This document shows, piece by piece, positions 15,646 to 24,340 of a stretch of 52,626 nucleotides of DNA. The stretch is from Fimbriimonadales bacterium. GTDB taxonomy: Bacteria; Armatimonadota; Fimbriimonadia; Fimbriimonadales; GBS-DC. The notes under the pieces are model-generated. The model was given only the letters and a program-made list of their open reading frames with translations, was not told the origin of the DNA and searched no databases. The DNA is taken from positions 1-52,626 of the forward strand of contig BPGO01000013.1 of NCBI GenBank assembly GCA_026003075.1, written 5' to 3'. Position 1 is the stretch's first letter; each line of letters begins with the position of its first letter. A program made the translations under genes and the position numbers.

Positions 15646-17168
15646 CGCCTGAGCCGAGACTCTACCCGATAGCGCATTCGAAACTCCCGATACAGCGCGT
15701 CATACAACCGCGTGGCGTCAGGGTTAGGGGTAAACTTTGCCTGCACGGGTGCATGCTGCTCCAGGTGCGTCCAGTCCGTCCAGCCCATCGCGACCGCGCC
15801 GAGCATGCCCGCCCCGCGCACCGTCGCCATCTGCGGCTGCGCCATCTGCCAGATTTCACGATTGAGGACATCGGCGATAATCTGCGCCCAGAGCGACGAA
15901 TTCGCCCCGCCCCCGATGAGCCGAATCGGGTTCAACCGCCTGCCCGCTAACCGTTCCACCACTTCCAACAGCCAGCGTGCGTTCAGAGCGACCCCTTCCA
16001 GCACCGCCCGCGCCACATGAGGGCGTCCATGCTGGAGGCTCAAACCGTAAAAGCCGCCGCGAATGTGTGGGTTCTCAACAGGTGTACGCTCGCCGACCAG
16101 CCACGGCGTGAAGCGCAACCCGTCCGCTCCAATCGGCGACTGCGCGGCGTCAGTATCCAGTTGCGTGTAGGCATCGGGCGGAGGGCACGCACCCCAAAGC
16201 AAATCCCGCAACCAGTTCAGACACGCTCCCGCGGTCTCTTGCTCGTTGGCGATAAAGTAGCGTCCCGGAATGCCCGCTGGCAAGGTCGCGATATTGTGAA
16301 CGATGTCCGTGCGCTTGAACGGCACATGGCAGCTAATCCACGCGGAGGTGCTCAGCGCCATATGTGCCTGAAAGTCGCTGATTCCGCCCGAACCAATCGC
16401 GGTCGCATGCAGGTCAGGCGTACCCACGACGACCTGTATGCCGCGTGGCAGTCCCCACTCGTCGGCGACCTGAGGCAACAACTCGCCCAGAACCGCCGTG
16501 CTGGGCAGCAGGTCGGGGAACTGCGCACGCGACAGCCCTGCATAACGCAGCAAAGTAGGGTGGTAGTCAATCCGCCGAATAGCGCGGTTGTCGGTCAGCC
16601 AGTGAAGCGCAAGCGTCTCATAGGAACTGGCGAACCGTCCCGTCAGGCGCAGGTTGAGGTAGTCCTTCGGCTCCAGAAACTTATAAGCCGCGCGGAAGCG
16701 AGCAGGGTCGGCGCGTCGCAAGTAGAGGATGTGCGCCAGCGGGTCTTTGCCCGAACGCGCCGGCGCGCCCCCTGTCAATCGGAGCCAAGTGCGTAGCTTG
16801 AACAGATTGTAGCCCATCAGCTGGGGGAAGCCGCCCACCAGCGCTGCGATATCCGGGGCGCCGCGCGTGTCCATCCAGATAATCGCGTTGCCCAGCGGCT
16901 CGCCCTGCGCATCAACGGCAACCGTGCCCGACCACTGCGCAGTGCAGCAGAGGGCGCGGATTGAATCACGCCACTCAGGCGCGACTTCGAACAAGCGTTG
17001 CACCAATCGCGTAAGCGTCGCCCACCAGACGCGCGGGTCTTGTTCCACGCCGCCGTCAGGCGTGAAAATCAGCGACTGCGGCGCGCTCTCCCACACCTGC
17101 AACGCCCCATGGGTAGAGACCACCGCCGCCTTAATCGCCGTCGTGCCCAAGTCTATCGCGAGTACCAT
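15642..17168 (-). CDS. FGGY-family carbohydrate kinase, xylulokinase-like
   Basis: The protein has 508 residues from the ATG at 17168, the usual FGGY length. N-terminal ATP-fold motif LAIDLGTTAIKAA, the hinge IIWMDTRGAPD, then VVVGTPDLHATAIGSGG. The C-terminal FGGY half has GGFYGLSLQHGR and IRLIGGGANSSLWAQIIAD. Such kinases phosphorylate open-chain sugars (xylulose, gluconate, glycerol and others); xylulose is the best guess from overall similarity. It is coupled to csaB by a 4-bp overlap. An upstream in-frame extension to 17666 runs antisense through the acyltransferase gene and is rejected. Confidence 0.85.
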   Translation of the reverse strand: MVLAIDLGTTAIKAAVVSTHGALQVWESAPQSLIFTPDGGVEQDPRVWWATLTRLVQRLFEVAPEWRDSIRALCCTAQWSGTVAVDAQGEPLGNAIIWMDTRGAPDIAALVGGFPQLMGYNLFKLRTWLRLTGGAPARSGKDPLAHILYLRRADPARFRAAYKFLEPKDYLNLRLTGRFASSYETLALHWLTDNRAIRRIDYHPTLLRYAGLSRAQFPDLLPSTAVLGELLPQVADEWGLPRGIQVVVGTPDLHATAIGSGGISDFQAHMALSTSAWISCHVPFKRTDIVHNIATLPAGIPGRYFIANEQETAGACLNWLRDLLWGACPPPDAYTQLDTDAAQSPIGADGLRFTPWLVGERTPVENPHIRGGFYGLSLQHGRPHVARAVLEGVALNARWLLEVVERLAGRRLNPIRLIGGGANSSLWAQIIADVLNREIWQMAQPQMATVRGAGMLGAVAMGWTDWTHLEQHAPVQAKFTPNPDATRLYDALYREFRMRYRVESRLRR

Positions 17169-17221
17169 TCCAAGCTGCTCGATGATGCGCTGCCACGGAG
17201 GGCGTCGCAGCGTATAGGGCA

Positions 17222-17227
17222 AGTATA
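17222..17227 (-). promoter_or_regulatory. -10 box (TATACT) for the kinase-csaB operon
   Basis: TATACT on the minus strand lies 53 nt upstream of the kinase ATG. It is back-to-back with the acyltransferase promoter 15 bp away. Confidence 0.5.
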
Positions 17228-17242
17228 CCGAGCGCGGACGGG

Positions 17243-17248
17243 TACAAT
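17243..17248 (+). promoter_or_regulatory. -10 box (TACAAT) giving a leaderless acyltransferase mRNA
   Basis: TACAAT ends 8 nt before the ATG at 17257. The gap has no Shine-Dalgarno. Confidence 0.6.
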
Positions 17249-17256
17249 CCTGCCCG

Positions 17257-18177
17257 ATGGCGCAGAAATCGCGTTGGCGCAAACGCCTCGAGGGTAAGTT
17301 CGGTGGCTGGGGACTGCGTCTGGCGTGGGGGCTGTTCCAACGCCTGCCGATGGGCGTGGCGCAGCGGCTGGGCGCCGGGCTAGGATTGCTGGCATATGTG
17401 TTGTCGCGTCGGTATCGGCGCGTCGCCATCCAGAACCTGCAGCGCGCCTTCCCCGACTGGACGGAGGCGCAAGCACGAGCAACCGCGCGGCGCGTGTTCC
17501 GCAACTTCGGCGTAAGCATGGCAGAGTTTTTCAAAGCCCCCTCCATGACACGCGCCAAAATCGAGCAGCGACTGACCGTCGTGGGGCTGGAACACCTCGA
17601 CGCCGCGTTTCGAGAGGGCAAAGGGGTGCTGCTCATCACAGGGCACTTCGGCAACTGGGAACTCATGGCACGCTACCTGTGTATGCGAGGCTATCCGATT
17701 GCCGTCATCGCCCGCGACGCCGACGACCGTAGCACTACCGAACTGATTACCATGCTTCGAGAACGCAGCGGCTACAAAGTGTTTCCACGCGGCAACGCCG
17801 CGCGCCTGGTACTCCGCGCCTTACGAGCCAATGAAGCCGTCGGCATCCTACCCGACCAAAACGCAGGCGATGTGTTTGTGGAATTTTTCGGGCAGAAGGC
17901 GGGCAGCGTCGCCGGTCCCGCCGTGTTCCACCTGCGCACAGGCGCGCCGCTCGTGCCTTTATTTAATGTACGCCTGCCTGGCGATTATCATCGCGTCGAA
18001 ATCTTGCCCCCCATGCACTTTGAGCCAACAGGCGACACCCAAACAGACTACCAGCGAATCATGCAAGCGCTGCACGATGTGCTGGAGAGTTACGTGCGCC
18101 GCTACCCCGACCAATGGCTCTGGCTGCACGACCGATGGAAATCGGCACGGAAGCGATTTGAGTGTAGGACGCAGTAA
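17257..18177 (+). CDS. LpxL/HtrB-family lysophospholipid or lipid A acyltransferase
   Basis: The 306-residue protein has an N-terminal hydrophobic segment (GLGLLAYVLSRRYRRVAIQN), the family lead AIQNLQRAFPDW, and the catalytic H-x4-E motif in TGHFGNWEL. ARDADDR and the ILPDQNAG block follow. This family transfers acyl chains to lipid A precursors or related glycolipids at the inner membrane. Whether this organism makes lipid A cannot be told here. The length and motifs are typical. Confidence 0.85.
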   Translation: MAQKSRWRKRLEGKFGGWGLRLAWGLFQRLPMGVAQRLGAGLGLLAYVLSRRYRRVAIQNLQRAFPDWTEAQARATARRVFRNFGVSMAEFFKAPSMTRAKIEQRLTVVGLEHLDAAFREGKGVLLITGHFGNWELMARYLCMRGYPIAVIARDADDRSTTELITMLRERSGYKVFPRGNAARLVLRALRANEAVGILPDQNAGDVFVEFFGQKAGSVAGPAVFHLRTGAPLVPLFNVRLPGDYHRVEILPPMHFEPTGDTQTDYQRIMQALHDVLESYVRRYPDQWLWLHDRWKSARKRFECRTQ

Positions 18178-18195
18178 AATCCACCTCCTTCGTGG

Positions 18196-18201
18196 TACAA
18201 T
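18196..18201 (+). promoter_or_regulatory. -10 box (TACAAT) for the Cys/Met PLP enzyme gene
   Basis: TACAAT ends 20 nt before the ATG at 18222, and GAGGT serves as ribosome-binding site. This is an ordinary short leader. Confidence 0.5.
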
Positions 18202-18221
18202 TCTCTCGAGTGAGGTCAACG

Positions 18222-19499
18222 ATGACGCAACGCAAACCAGAAGGCTATATCGACGGCGTGCCTTTACACCCCGAAAGCCTGATGATGGGCTACGGCTACA
18301 AGCCTGAATGGTCTGAGGGCGCAATCAAGTGCCCTATCTTCCAAACCTCCACCTTCGTCTTCAAAACCGCGGAAGAGGGCAAGGCGTTTTTTGAACTGGC
18401 ATATGGCTTACGCGCGCCCAAACCCGGCGAGCAACCTGGCCTGATTTACAGCCGTATCAACAATCCCGACTTGGAGATACTGGAGGACCGTCTCTGCCTC
18501 TGGGACGAGGCGGAAGACGGCGCCGTGTTCGAAAGCGGGATGGCAGCGATTGCGACAGCGGTGCTGGCGTATGTGCGGCCGGGCGACATGATTTTCTACA
18601 ACGAACCGCTCTATGGCGGCACCGACCACCTTTTTCGAAGTGTGCTGAGCGAGTTCGGGATTCATGCCGTGCCGTTCCCTGCAGGGGCGCCGAACGAACA
18701 GGTAGAAGCAATCCTTGCAGGCAGTGAGTTGCGCGACCGACTCGCGATGATTTACATCGAAACGCCCGCGAACCCCACCAACGCCTTAGTCGATATCGAG
18801 TTCTGCAGCCACTTGGCGAAAAAATATGCCCCCAAAGGGCGCGAGGTGGTCGTGGCGGTAGATAACACTTTTTTAGGACCGCTCTGGCAGCATCCGCTCA
18901 AGCACGGCGCGGATTTGGTACTCTACTCCGCTACCAAATATATCGGCGGGCACAGCGACCTGATTGCAGGCGCGTGTCTGGGCAGTCGCGCGAAACTCGC
19001 CCCCGTGAAGGCGTTGCGCACCTTTCTCGGCACAATGGCAGGACCGTGGACAGGCTGGCTACTGATGCGCAGTCTGGAGACGCTCAAGTTGCGCATGACG
19101 GCGCAGATGAAAAACGCCCGCTATGTCGCTGACTTTCTGGCAGACCACCCCAAGGTGCAGAAAGTGCATTACCTGGGGCATCTTACGGAAGAGCATCCCC
19201 AGTTCGCGCTCTATCGCAAGCAGTGCCTCGCCCCTGGAGGCATGATCTCGTTCGAGATTGTGGGGGGCGAGGCGGAAGCGTTCCGATTCCTCAACGCGCT
19301 CAAACTCATCAAACTCGCGGTCAGCCTCGGCAGCACCGAATCGCTGGCAGAACACCCCGCCACGATGACCCACGCCGACATGCCCAAGTCGACCCAGCTG
19401 GCGTTCGGAATTACCGACGCCCTGATACGACTCTCCATCGGCGTAGAACATCCTGAAGACCTGGTGCTAGACCTGAAGCAAGCGCTGGATCAGGTATAG
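18222..19499 (+). CDS. Cys/Met-metabolism PLP enzyme (cystathionine gamma-synthase/methionine gamma-lyase family)
   Basis: The 425-residue protein has the PLP lysine motif YSATKYIGGHSD, substrate/phosphate-binding YSRINNPDLEILEDRL, the aromatic stack around FYNEPLYGGT, and the C-terminal SLGSTESLAEHP. Fold type I enzymes of this group act on cysteine, homocysteine or O-acyl-homoserine in sulfur amino-acid metabolism in the cytosol. The exact reaction (gamma-synthase, O-acetylhomoserine sulfhydrylase or gamma-lyase) cannot be fixed from sequence. It is about 30 residues longer than the classic members, mostly at the N-terminus. An in-frame GTG 30 nt upstream overlaps the -10 box, so the ATG is used. 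Confidence 0.88.
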   Translation: MTQRKPEGYIDGVPLHPESLMMGYGYKPEWSEGAIKCPIFQTSTFVFKTAEEGKAFFELAYGLRAPKPGEQPGLIYSRINNPDLEILEDRLCLWDEAEDGAVFESGMAAIATAVLAYVRPGDMIFYNEPLYGGTDHLFRSVLSEFGIHAVPFPAGAPNEQVEAILAGSELRDRLAMIYIETPANPTNALVDIEFCSHLAKKYAPKGREVVVAVDNTFLGPLWQHPLKHGADLVLYSATKYIGGHSDLIAGACLGSRAKLAPVKALRTFLGTMAGPWTGWLLMRSLETLKLRMTAQMKNARYVADFLADHPKVQKVHYLGHLTEEHPQFALYRKQCLAPGGMISFEIVGGEAEAFRFLNALKLIKLAVSLGSTESLAEHPATMTHADMPKSTQLAFGITDALIRLSIGVEHPEDLVLDLKQALDQV

Positions 19500-19501
19500 G
19501 G

Positions 19502-21160
19502 CTACGAACTGCCCCCGCCGTTGCGCAGACTGGGCAGCAGCGACGGCAACTGGTGCGGTGCAAGGGGGGGTTCACTTGCCAGTCCATCGGGCGTGCCCAA
19601 ACCGCGTCGGAGCACCTCCCACCAGTCCCACTGTACGACATGCGAGGCGTCGAAAATCATCACGCCGTGCGAATTAAGCCGCGCGGCACGAATCGCTCGC
19701 TCAAATCCCGCTGGATCGCCCCGATAGTCCAGCGCATAGACGCCTGCATAGACGAACACATCGCCGTTCGTCCACTCCATTACGCGGCGCGTCATCCCCT
19801 CCACCGTGCGCAGCTCATCCCCATCATACAGAGGCGCCTCGTTCATAAACGGGATGTTAAAATAGGTACCGGGCATCAAGTAGTCCATATCATACAGGTA
19901 CGAGGTGAGCCGATAGTCGGGGCTGACGAACCCGTAGGGGCGCGCCAGTGCATCGCTGCCCCAGTTCACGCCAAGCTCAAAATAAATCGGATACCAACTC
20001 CCCACATAGGCGCCGATAGGCATCGGTCGCGTCGATTCAATCGTGCGCCGAATCTCGCGGAGCAGGTCGCGGATCACGCGCGCGCGAAACTCTGCCCACT
20101 GCCCGAACCGCGGTCCGCGCTCGTAGCTGTCGCGCGGTAGCACGGGCGGACGCACAATATCGTCAGGCCAGTTAGCGACTCGCCCAAACTCTATCTCGAA
20201 CGCCGCGCGCGTGCGCTCCGAAAAATCCGTATACACATTCGCCCAGCGCATCCGATCCAGCACAAAGCCGTCAATCGGATAGTTCTGGCAAATCTCGCGG
20301 ATAATCGCCATCAAGCGAGACCGCACTTCAGGGTGCAACGGATTGACAAACACGGCAATCCCCTCCGTGTCCGACTCGGCGATGGGTTGCAGAATCGGCT
20401 GAGTCTGCAGCGTCAGCGTCACGCCTAACGCGCTGAGCCGTTCCAGCTGCTGCGCCGCCTGCCCATCCGCGACCAGAATCCAACCGTTCTCAGGCGGGGT
20501 CAACGGACGATCCACAAACATCCCGTCGATGACCGCCTGTACCTGTAGGTCATCCGTCAAAACGGCATATGCCCAGTTGCGTCCTGCAGGGGACACGGGC
20601 GCAGGATTGCGCCGATACGCGGCTATCCCGTCGGGCGGGGGTGTCGTGTCGAAACGGTTGAGGTCATAGCGAGACCCCTCCGACAGAACCAGCGTGCGCC
20701 GACGCGAATAGGCGACCATCTGCCAATCGACCTTTTCATACGCAACTCCCGTATTGAACAGCTTATGCCCTTCGGACAACACATTAATATTTGCGTGAAC
20801 CTCTAACCCAACATCGTGCGCCTCTTCCAGAAAAACCTGAAGCACATCCAAGTCCGCAGGCACTTGAACCCCCCGCCACTCCGTGAGTTTGGGAGCAATC
20901 TGACTGTTGTACAGCACATGCCCACTGATAGGTTTCACATCCAGCACGATGCAGTTGATGCCCACCTCCCGACATCGGCGCACAAACTGGCGAATCTGGG
21001 CGCGATCGATGAGCCAATTAAGGTTCGCCGTCGCATCCACCCACATCACACGCCCTTCCAGTCCCAGACGGCGCGTGAGCGCCACCGAGGGCGGCAACGG
21101 TTGGGGGAATAAAGTTCCAACAATGCCTGCCAGCAACATCCAGCACCAGAACCGACGCAT
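19502..21160 (-). CDS. Secreted GHL10-type glycoside-hydrolase-like protein
   Basis: The protein has about 552 residues from the ATG at 21160, with a signal peptide (WCWMLLAGIVGTLFPQPLPP). Residues about 35-140 (GRVMWVDATANLNWLIDRA, then NCIVLDVKPISGHVLYNS) and 265-520 (YPIDGFVLDRMRWANVYTDF) match the GHL10 TIM-barrel family. A 100-residue insert about a diol-like Arg/Pro-rich loop interrupts the barrel. GHL10 proteins are presumed to act on cell-wall or surface glycans, but few have been characterised. An upstream in-frame extension to 21262 is rejected because the signal peptide starts here. The gene converges on the PLP enzyme gene with a 2-bp gap. Confidence 0.8.
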   Translation of the reverse strand: MRRFWCWMLLAGIVGTLFPQPLPPSVALTRRLGLEGRVMWVDATANLNWLIDRAQIRQFVRRCREVGINCIVLDVKPISGHVLYNSQIAPKLTEWRGVQVPADLDVLQVFLEEAHDVGLEVHANINVLSEGHKLFNTGVAYEKVDWQMVAYSRRRTLVLSEGSRYDLNRFDTTPPPDGIAAYRRNPAPVSPAGRNWAYAVLTDDLQVQAVIDGMFVDRPLTPPENGWILVADGQAAQQLERLSALGVTLTLQTQPILQPIAESDTEGIAVFVNPLHPEVRSRLMAIIREICQNYPIDGFVLDRMRWANVYTDFSERTRAAFEIEFGRVANWPDDIVRPPVLPRDSYERGPRFGQWAEFRARVIRDLLREIRRTIESTRPMPIGAYVGSWYPIYFELGVNWGSDALARPYGFVSPDYRLTSYLYDMDYLMPGTYFNIPFMNEAPLYDGDELRTVEGMTRRVMEWTNGDVFVYAGVYALDYRGDPAGFERAIRAARLNSHGVMIFDASHVVQWDWWEVLRRGLGTPDGLASEPPLAPHQLPSLLPSLRNGGGSS

Positions 21161-21169
21161 CGAGCGGAT

Positions 21170-21175
21170 AGGATA
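21170..21175 (-). promoter_or_regulatory. Candidate -10 box (TATCCT), leaderless GHL10 mRNA
   Basis: TATCCT ends 9 nt before the ATG at 21160 with no Shine-Dalgarno. It is weaker than the other leaderless-type boxes. Confidence 0.4.
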
Positions 21176-21279
21176 CCCGATTCGCGTCACCCTTACAGGG
21201 TTGCACTGCGCGAGACTTTTTGCACCGATTGCCGTCTCAAGCAGCAGGAGCAGAGCAAGCACCGCCGAACCTTATTGGG

Positions 21280-21285
21280 TACAAT
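21280..21285 (+). promoter_or_regulatory. -10 box (TACAAT) for the pilus operon
   Basis: TACAAT lies 71 nt upstream of pilM. It is the only -10-like box seen ahead of the six-gene cluster. No clear -35 is present. Confidence 0.45.
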
Positions 21286-21356
21286 CTTGAAGAGCAGGTT
21301 CTCCGACGGCAGGAGAATACGTTGCGCTGACGAATAGCCAAATTCAGGAGAAGAGC

Positions 21357-22652
21357 ATGGCGAAACAACCAGGCGTTGTCGTGGGTATCGATCTGGGTTG
21401 CCACTTGATCAAAGTGGCGGAGGTGCGTGTAGGGCGTCCCCCAGTCGTGACGAATATCGGCATCGCGCCCACCCCGGAGGGCGCGATCGATAGTTCTGGC
21501 GTCATCGACAAGGCGGCGGTAGCAGCAGCCCTCAAGCGTTTACTCGCCGATTCGGGAATCGGAAGCAAGCAAGCGGCGTTCGCCCTGGCAGGACAGAACT
21601 CGGTGGTGGTGCGCATTCTGGAAGTGCCGCGCATGAGCCCCGCCGAACTGCGCCAACATATGGACTGGGAAATCGGACGTAATATCCCCTTCGCGGATAC
21701 GCGCGTGCAATCGGCCTATGAGGTGGTGCGCCGCCCCAACGCCGACCCCAACGCCGACAACATGGAAGTCGTGCTGGCGGTCGCGCAACAGGACGCCGTC
21801 GATAGCCTTGTCGACATCGCCGACAAACTCGGGCTGGAACCTTATGCCATCGATGTAGAACCGCTTGCCCTCGCGCGAAGCCTGCTGCTCACTCAACCCG
21901 ATATGCAAAACCAGAATGTGGCGGTGGTCAATCTCGGTGCGGAATCGACCTCCATCGATATCTACAGTCAAGGCTTACTCAGCTTCCCGCGCATTCTGCC
22001 CACAGGCGGCAACATGCTCACCCGCGCCATCGCAGAGCGTTTGATGGTCTCCGAATCGGAGGCGGAACAGCTCAAGGTGCAACTGGCAGAAGTGCTGATG
22101 GACCAGATTCCCCAGGCAACCTCACCGTTCAGTGTGCCAGGCGTGCCTACAGGCGGATTCTACACACCGGGCTTCGCCAGCGAGCCGACGATCGCCCCTG
22201 AACCCTCGCCGTTTATGACCCCAGGCTCGTTCACCACGCCCGAAGAGCCGCAACCGAACACCCCCCCGTCGCCGTTCGAAGAACCAACCCCCACCTCCGA
22301 ACCCGAACCTGCGCTTCCAGCGCAATCGCCGACCGACCCGCGCAAGACAGAAATCTTCTCGGCAATCTACCCCCTGTTGGAGGAACTGGTGAGCGAAGTG
22401 CGCCGTTCAATAGAATATTTCCGCAGTCGCAATGTGGACGCAGATGTGCAACTGATTGTGCTGACAGGCGGCGGAGCGATTATGCCGAACTTAGATCAGT
22501 TTATCGCCTCGGCGATAGGAATCCCCACGGTCGTGGGGAATCCGTTCAAAGGTGTTCAGCTCCAGGTCAAGCGCCACGGTCTCGAGTATGTCGCTGCGAA
22601 CGCGCATCTGATGGCGGTCGCCGTGGGCATGGGCTTGCACGCGAGTTTTTAG
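21357..22652 (+). CDS. pilM: Type IV pilus assembly ATPase-fold protein PilM
   Basis: The protein has 431 residues; typical PilM is about 350. The actin-like fold is clear: GVVVGIDLGCHLIKVAEV at 6-23, VNLGAESTSIDIY at 191-203, and LTGGGAIMPNL at 369-379. PilM is cytoplasmic and binds the N-terminus of PilN to connect the inner-membrane platform. Residues about 251-330 form an unusual Pro/Glu/Ser/Thr-rich insert between the second actin subdomain elements. The ATG has AGGAGA 6 nt upstream. It is the first gene of the pilMNOPQ-like operon. Confidence 0.9.
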   Translation: MAKQPGVVVGIDLGCHLIKVAEVRVGRPPVVTNIGIAPTPEGAIDSSGVIDKAAVAAALKRLLADSGIGSKQAAFALAGQNSVVVRILEVPRMSPAELRQHMDWEIGRNIPFADTRVQSAYEVVRRPNADPNADNMEVVLAVAQQDAVDSLVDIADKLGLEPYAIDVEPLALARSLLLTQPDMQNQNVAVVNLGAESTSIDIYSQGLLSFPRILPTGGNMLTRAIAERLMVSESEAEQLKVQLAEVLMDQIPQATSPFSVPGVPTGGFYTPGFASEPTIAPEPSPFMTPGSFTTPEEPQPNTPPSPFEEPTPTSEPEPALPAQSPTDPRKTEIFSAIYPLLEELVSEVRRSIEYFRSRNVDADVQLIVLTGGGAIMPNLDQFIASAIGIPTVVGNPFKGVQLQVKRHGLEYVAANAHLMAVAVGMGLHASF

Positions 22653-22667
22653 GGAGGCAAGAACAGC

Positions 22668-23537
22668 ATGAAACTGAATTTAGTCCCGGATTATGTGCGC
22701 CAGCGCAAGATTAATAAGCAGATTATCGCGCTGCTGGTCGTGCTGTTCATCGTCGTGAATGCGGCGATGGTGTTCTGGATGGTGAGCGCGCAAGGCAGGC
22801 TGCGAGCCTTACAAGATGAGAAAGCCAATCTGGAGGCGCAGGCACAGCAGGTGGACAGCCTCTATAATCAGGCGAACCAGCTGATCGATTCGGCAGCGAT
22901 TGCGCTGGGCAAAACCGAATGGGTCAAGCGCGTCCAAGAGCATAATCTCAAATACCCCGAATTGTACAGTCAGGTGAGCCGCTACACCTCGCCACGGGTG
23001 CGCTACGCCTCGATGCAAGTGGCACAGGGGAATCAGCTTCAGCTTTCTGGCTTCACCAAGGGCATTCGTGAGCTGGGTCTCTACCTGCAAACGATGTATA
23101 ACTGCCCGCTGTTTACTGCGGTGAGTCTGACTTCGGCGGCGTTGCCAGGCTATCCGTCTGGGACGGGACAACAAGGGATGGCGGCCCCGGGCTTTGGCGG
23201 TTTTGGCGGCGGCGCGCCCGCAGGGCCCACAGTAGGCGGTCTCTCAGGGTTAGGCGGTAGCGCAGCACCCCCTCCTACAGCGCCGGGAGGACCAGGAGGC
23301 GGTTTCGGCGGTGGGTTTGCAGCGGGCGGCGGTCAGACAGGCAGCTCCCCCGCGAACCTGATGCCTTTCCAAGTCGTCGCCTACTTGAAAGAACCGATTA
23401 GCCCCCCTGCGCCCCCCGCCTCGGTCCCGGGTCTCACCACGGGCGGAGGTGCAGGCATGCCGACTCTCGGTGGCTTCGGCGGCGGCGCGCCCGGCGGACC
23501 GCCCACAGCACTTGGTGGACGCGGTATAGGAATCTGA
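22668..23537 (+). CDS. pilN: Type IV pilus inner-membrane protein PilN with Gly-rich insert and tail
   Basis: The 289-residue protein starts MKLNLVPDYVRQRK, the conserved PilM-binding INLLP-like motif. One membrane helix (17-39), a coiled-coil (43-75) and a ferredoxin-like core follow. Normal PilN is about 190 residues. Here a Gly/Pro/Phe-rich segment (160-229) splits the core before its last strand (FQVVAYLKEP), and a second Gly-rich tail covers 244-289. It forms the PilN/PilO inner-membrane complex. GGGAGG precedes the start, 15 bp after pilM. Confidence 0.85.
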   Translation: MKLNLVPDYVRQRKINKQIIALLVVLFIVVNAAMVFWMVSAQGRLRALQDEKANLEAQAQQVDSLYNQANQLIDSAAIALGKTEWVKRVQEHNLKYPELYSQVSRYTSPRVRYASMQVAQGNQLQLSGFTKGIRELGLYLQTMYNCPLFTAVSLTSAALPGYPSGTGQQGMAAPGFGGFGGGAPAGPTVGGLSGLGGSAAPPPTAPGGPGGGFGGGFAAGGGQTGSSPANLMPFQVVAYLKEPISPPAPPASVPGLTTGGGAGMPTLGGFGGGAPGGPPTALGGRGIGI

Positions 23538-23547
23538 GGAGGTCGCG

Positions 23548-24294
23548 ATGAAAGGCTTATCGATGTTTGCGAAGGTCTCGATAGGGTTGGTGGCGACGAT
23601 TGTGGTCGCGGCAGCAATCTTCTTGCTGGGCATTCGCCCCACCCTGCAAAATATCCAATATCACGAAGAGAATATCGCTCAATTGCAGCAGAAGGTGGCG
23701 CAAATCCCTCGCGCACGCCAACTCGTACAACAAGCGCAGCAGCGCGTCGAACAAGCGAACCGCGACCTTGCCGTCATTGATCGCACCAAGATGCCCGTCC
23801 ACACCATCGATCTCAGCGATCGCCTCAAGGCATGGATGCAGTACCCCGACATGATACGCGAAATCGCGAAGAAACTCGAAGCGTGGCCCGAAAAGACAGG
23901 GGTGCAACGGTTGTATACTGTGGCGCTGCCGCCCCCCCCAAATGACCCGAACGCCATCCCGACGCTCGCGCTGGTCTACCCGCTGGGCACAGTGCAAGTG
24001 CGTGCGGCTTCCTTTGAAGGTTTACTCAACCATATCCGAAAATGGAATGATGTGCCGAACCTGGTGGTGCTGGTAGACGGTCTGACGCTTTCAGGCATGA
24101 GTCCGCAACTGTTTGGCAGCTATACGCTGACGGTGTTCGTCTATCCGCGCAATGGGGATCGTCCGGGTCCCAATGTACCTTCCTCGCCGCAAGCTTCCGG
24201 AGGCGCACCTGCAGGCGGTTTCGGAGGCGGTTTTGGCGGTGGCTTTGGCGGCGGTTTCGGAGGCGGTGCAGGATTCGGCGCGTCGGGTCCGTAA
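23548..24294 (+). CDS. pilO: Type IV pilus inner-membrane protein PilO with Gly-rich tail
   Basis: The 248-residue protein has a membrane helix at 8-28, a coiled-coil at 38-75, and a ferredoxin-like periplasmic domain ending near SYTLTVFVYPRN. Residues 214-248 are an added tail of GGFGGGF units. PilO pairs with PilN and contacts PilP. GGAGG lies 5 nt before the ATG. It belongs to the pilMNOPQ operon. Confidence 0.83.
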   Translation: MKGLSMFAKVSIGLVATIVVAAAIFLLGIRPTLQNIQYHEENIAQLQQKVAQIPRARQLVQQAQQRVEQANRDLAVIDRTKMPVHTIDLSDRLKAWMQYPDMIREIAKKLEAWPEKTGVQRLYTVALPPPPNDPNAIPTLALVYPLGTVQVRAASFEGLLNHIRKWNDVPNLVVLVDGLTLSGMSPQLFGSYTLTVFVYPRNGDRPGPNVPSSPQASGGAPAGGFGGGFGGGFGGGFGGGAGFGASGP

Positions 24295-24340
24295 TTAGCA
24301 GGAATCGAGGCACCGCGTGCGAATCACAGGGTGAGCAACG

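Noticed and set aside
17169..17666. N-terminal extension of the FGGY kinase
   Set aside because: It runs antisense through the acyltransferase gene and its promoter. The kinase fold starts at 17168.
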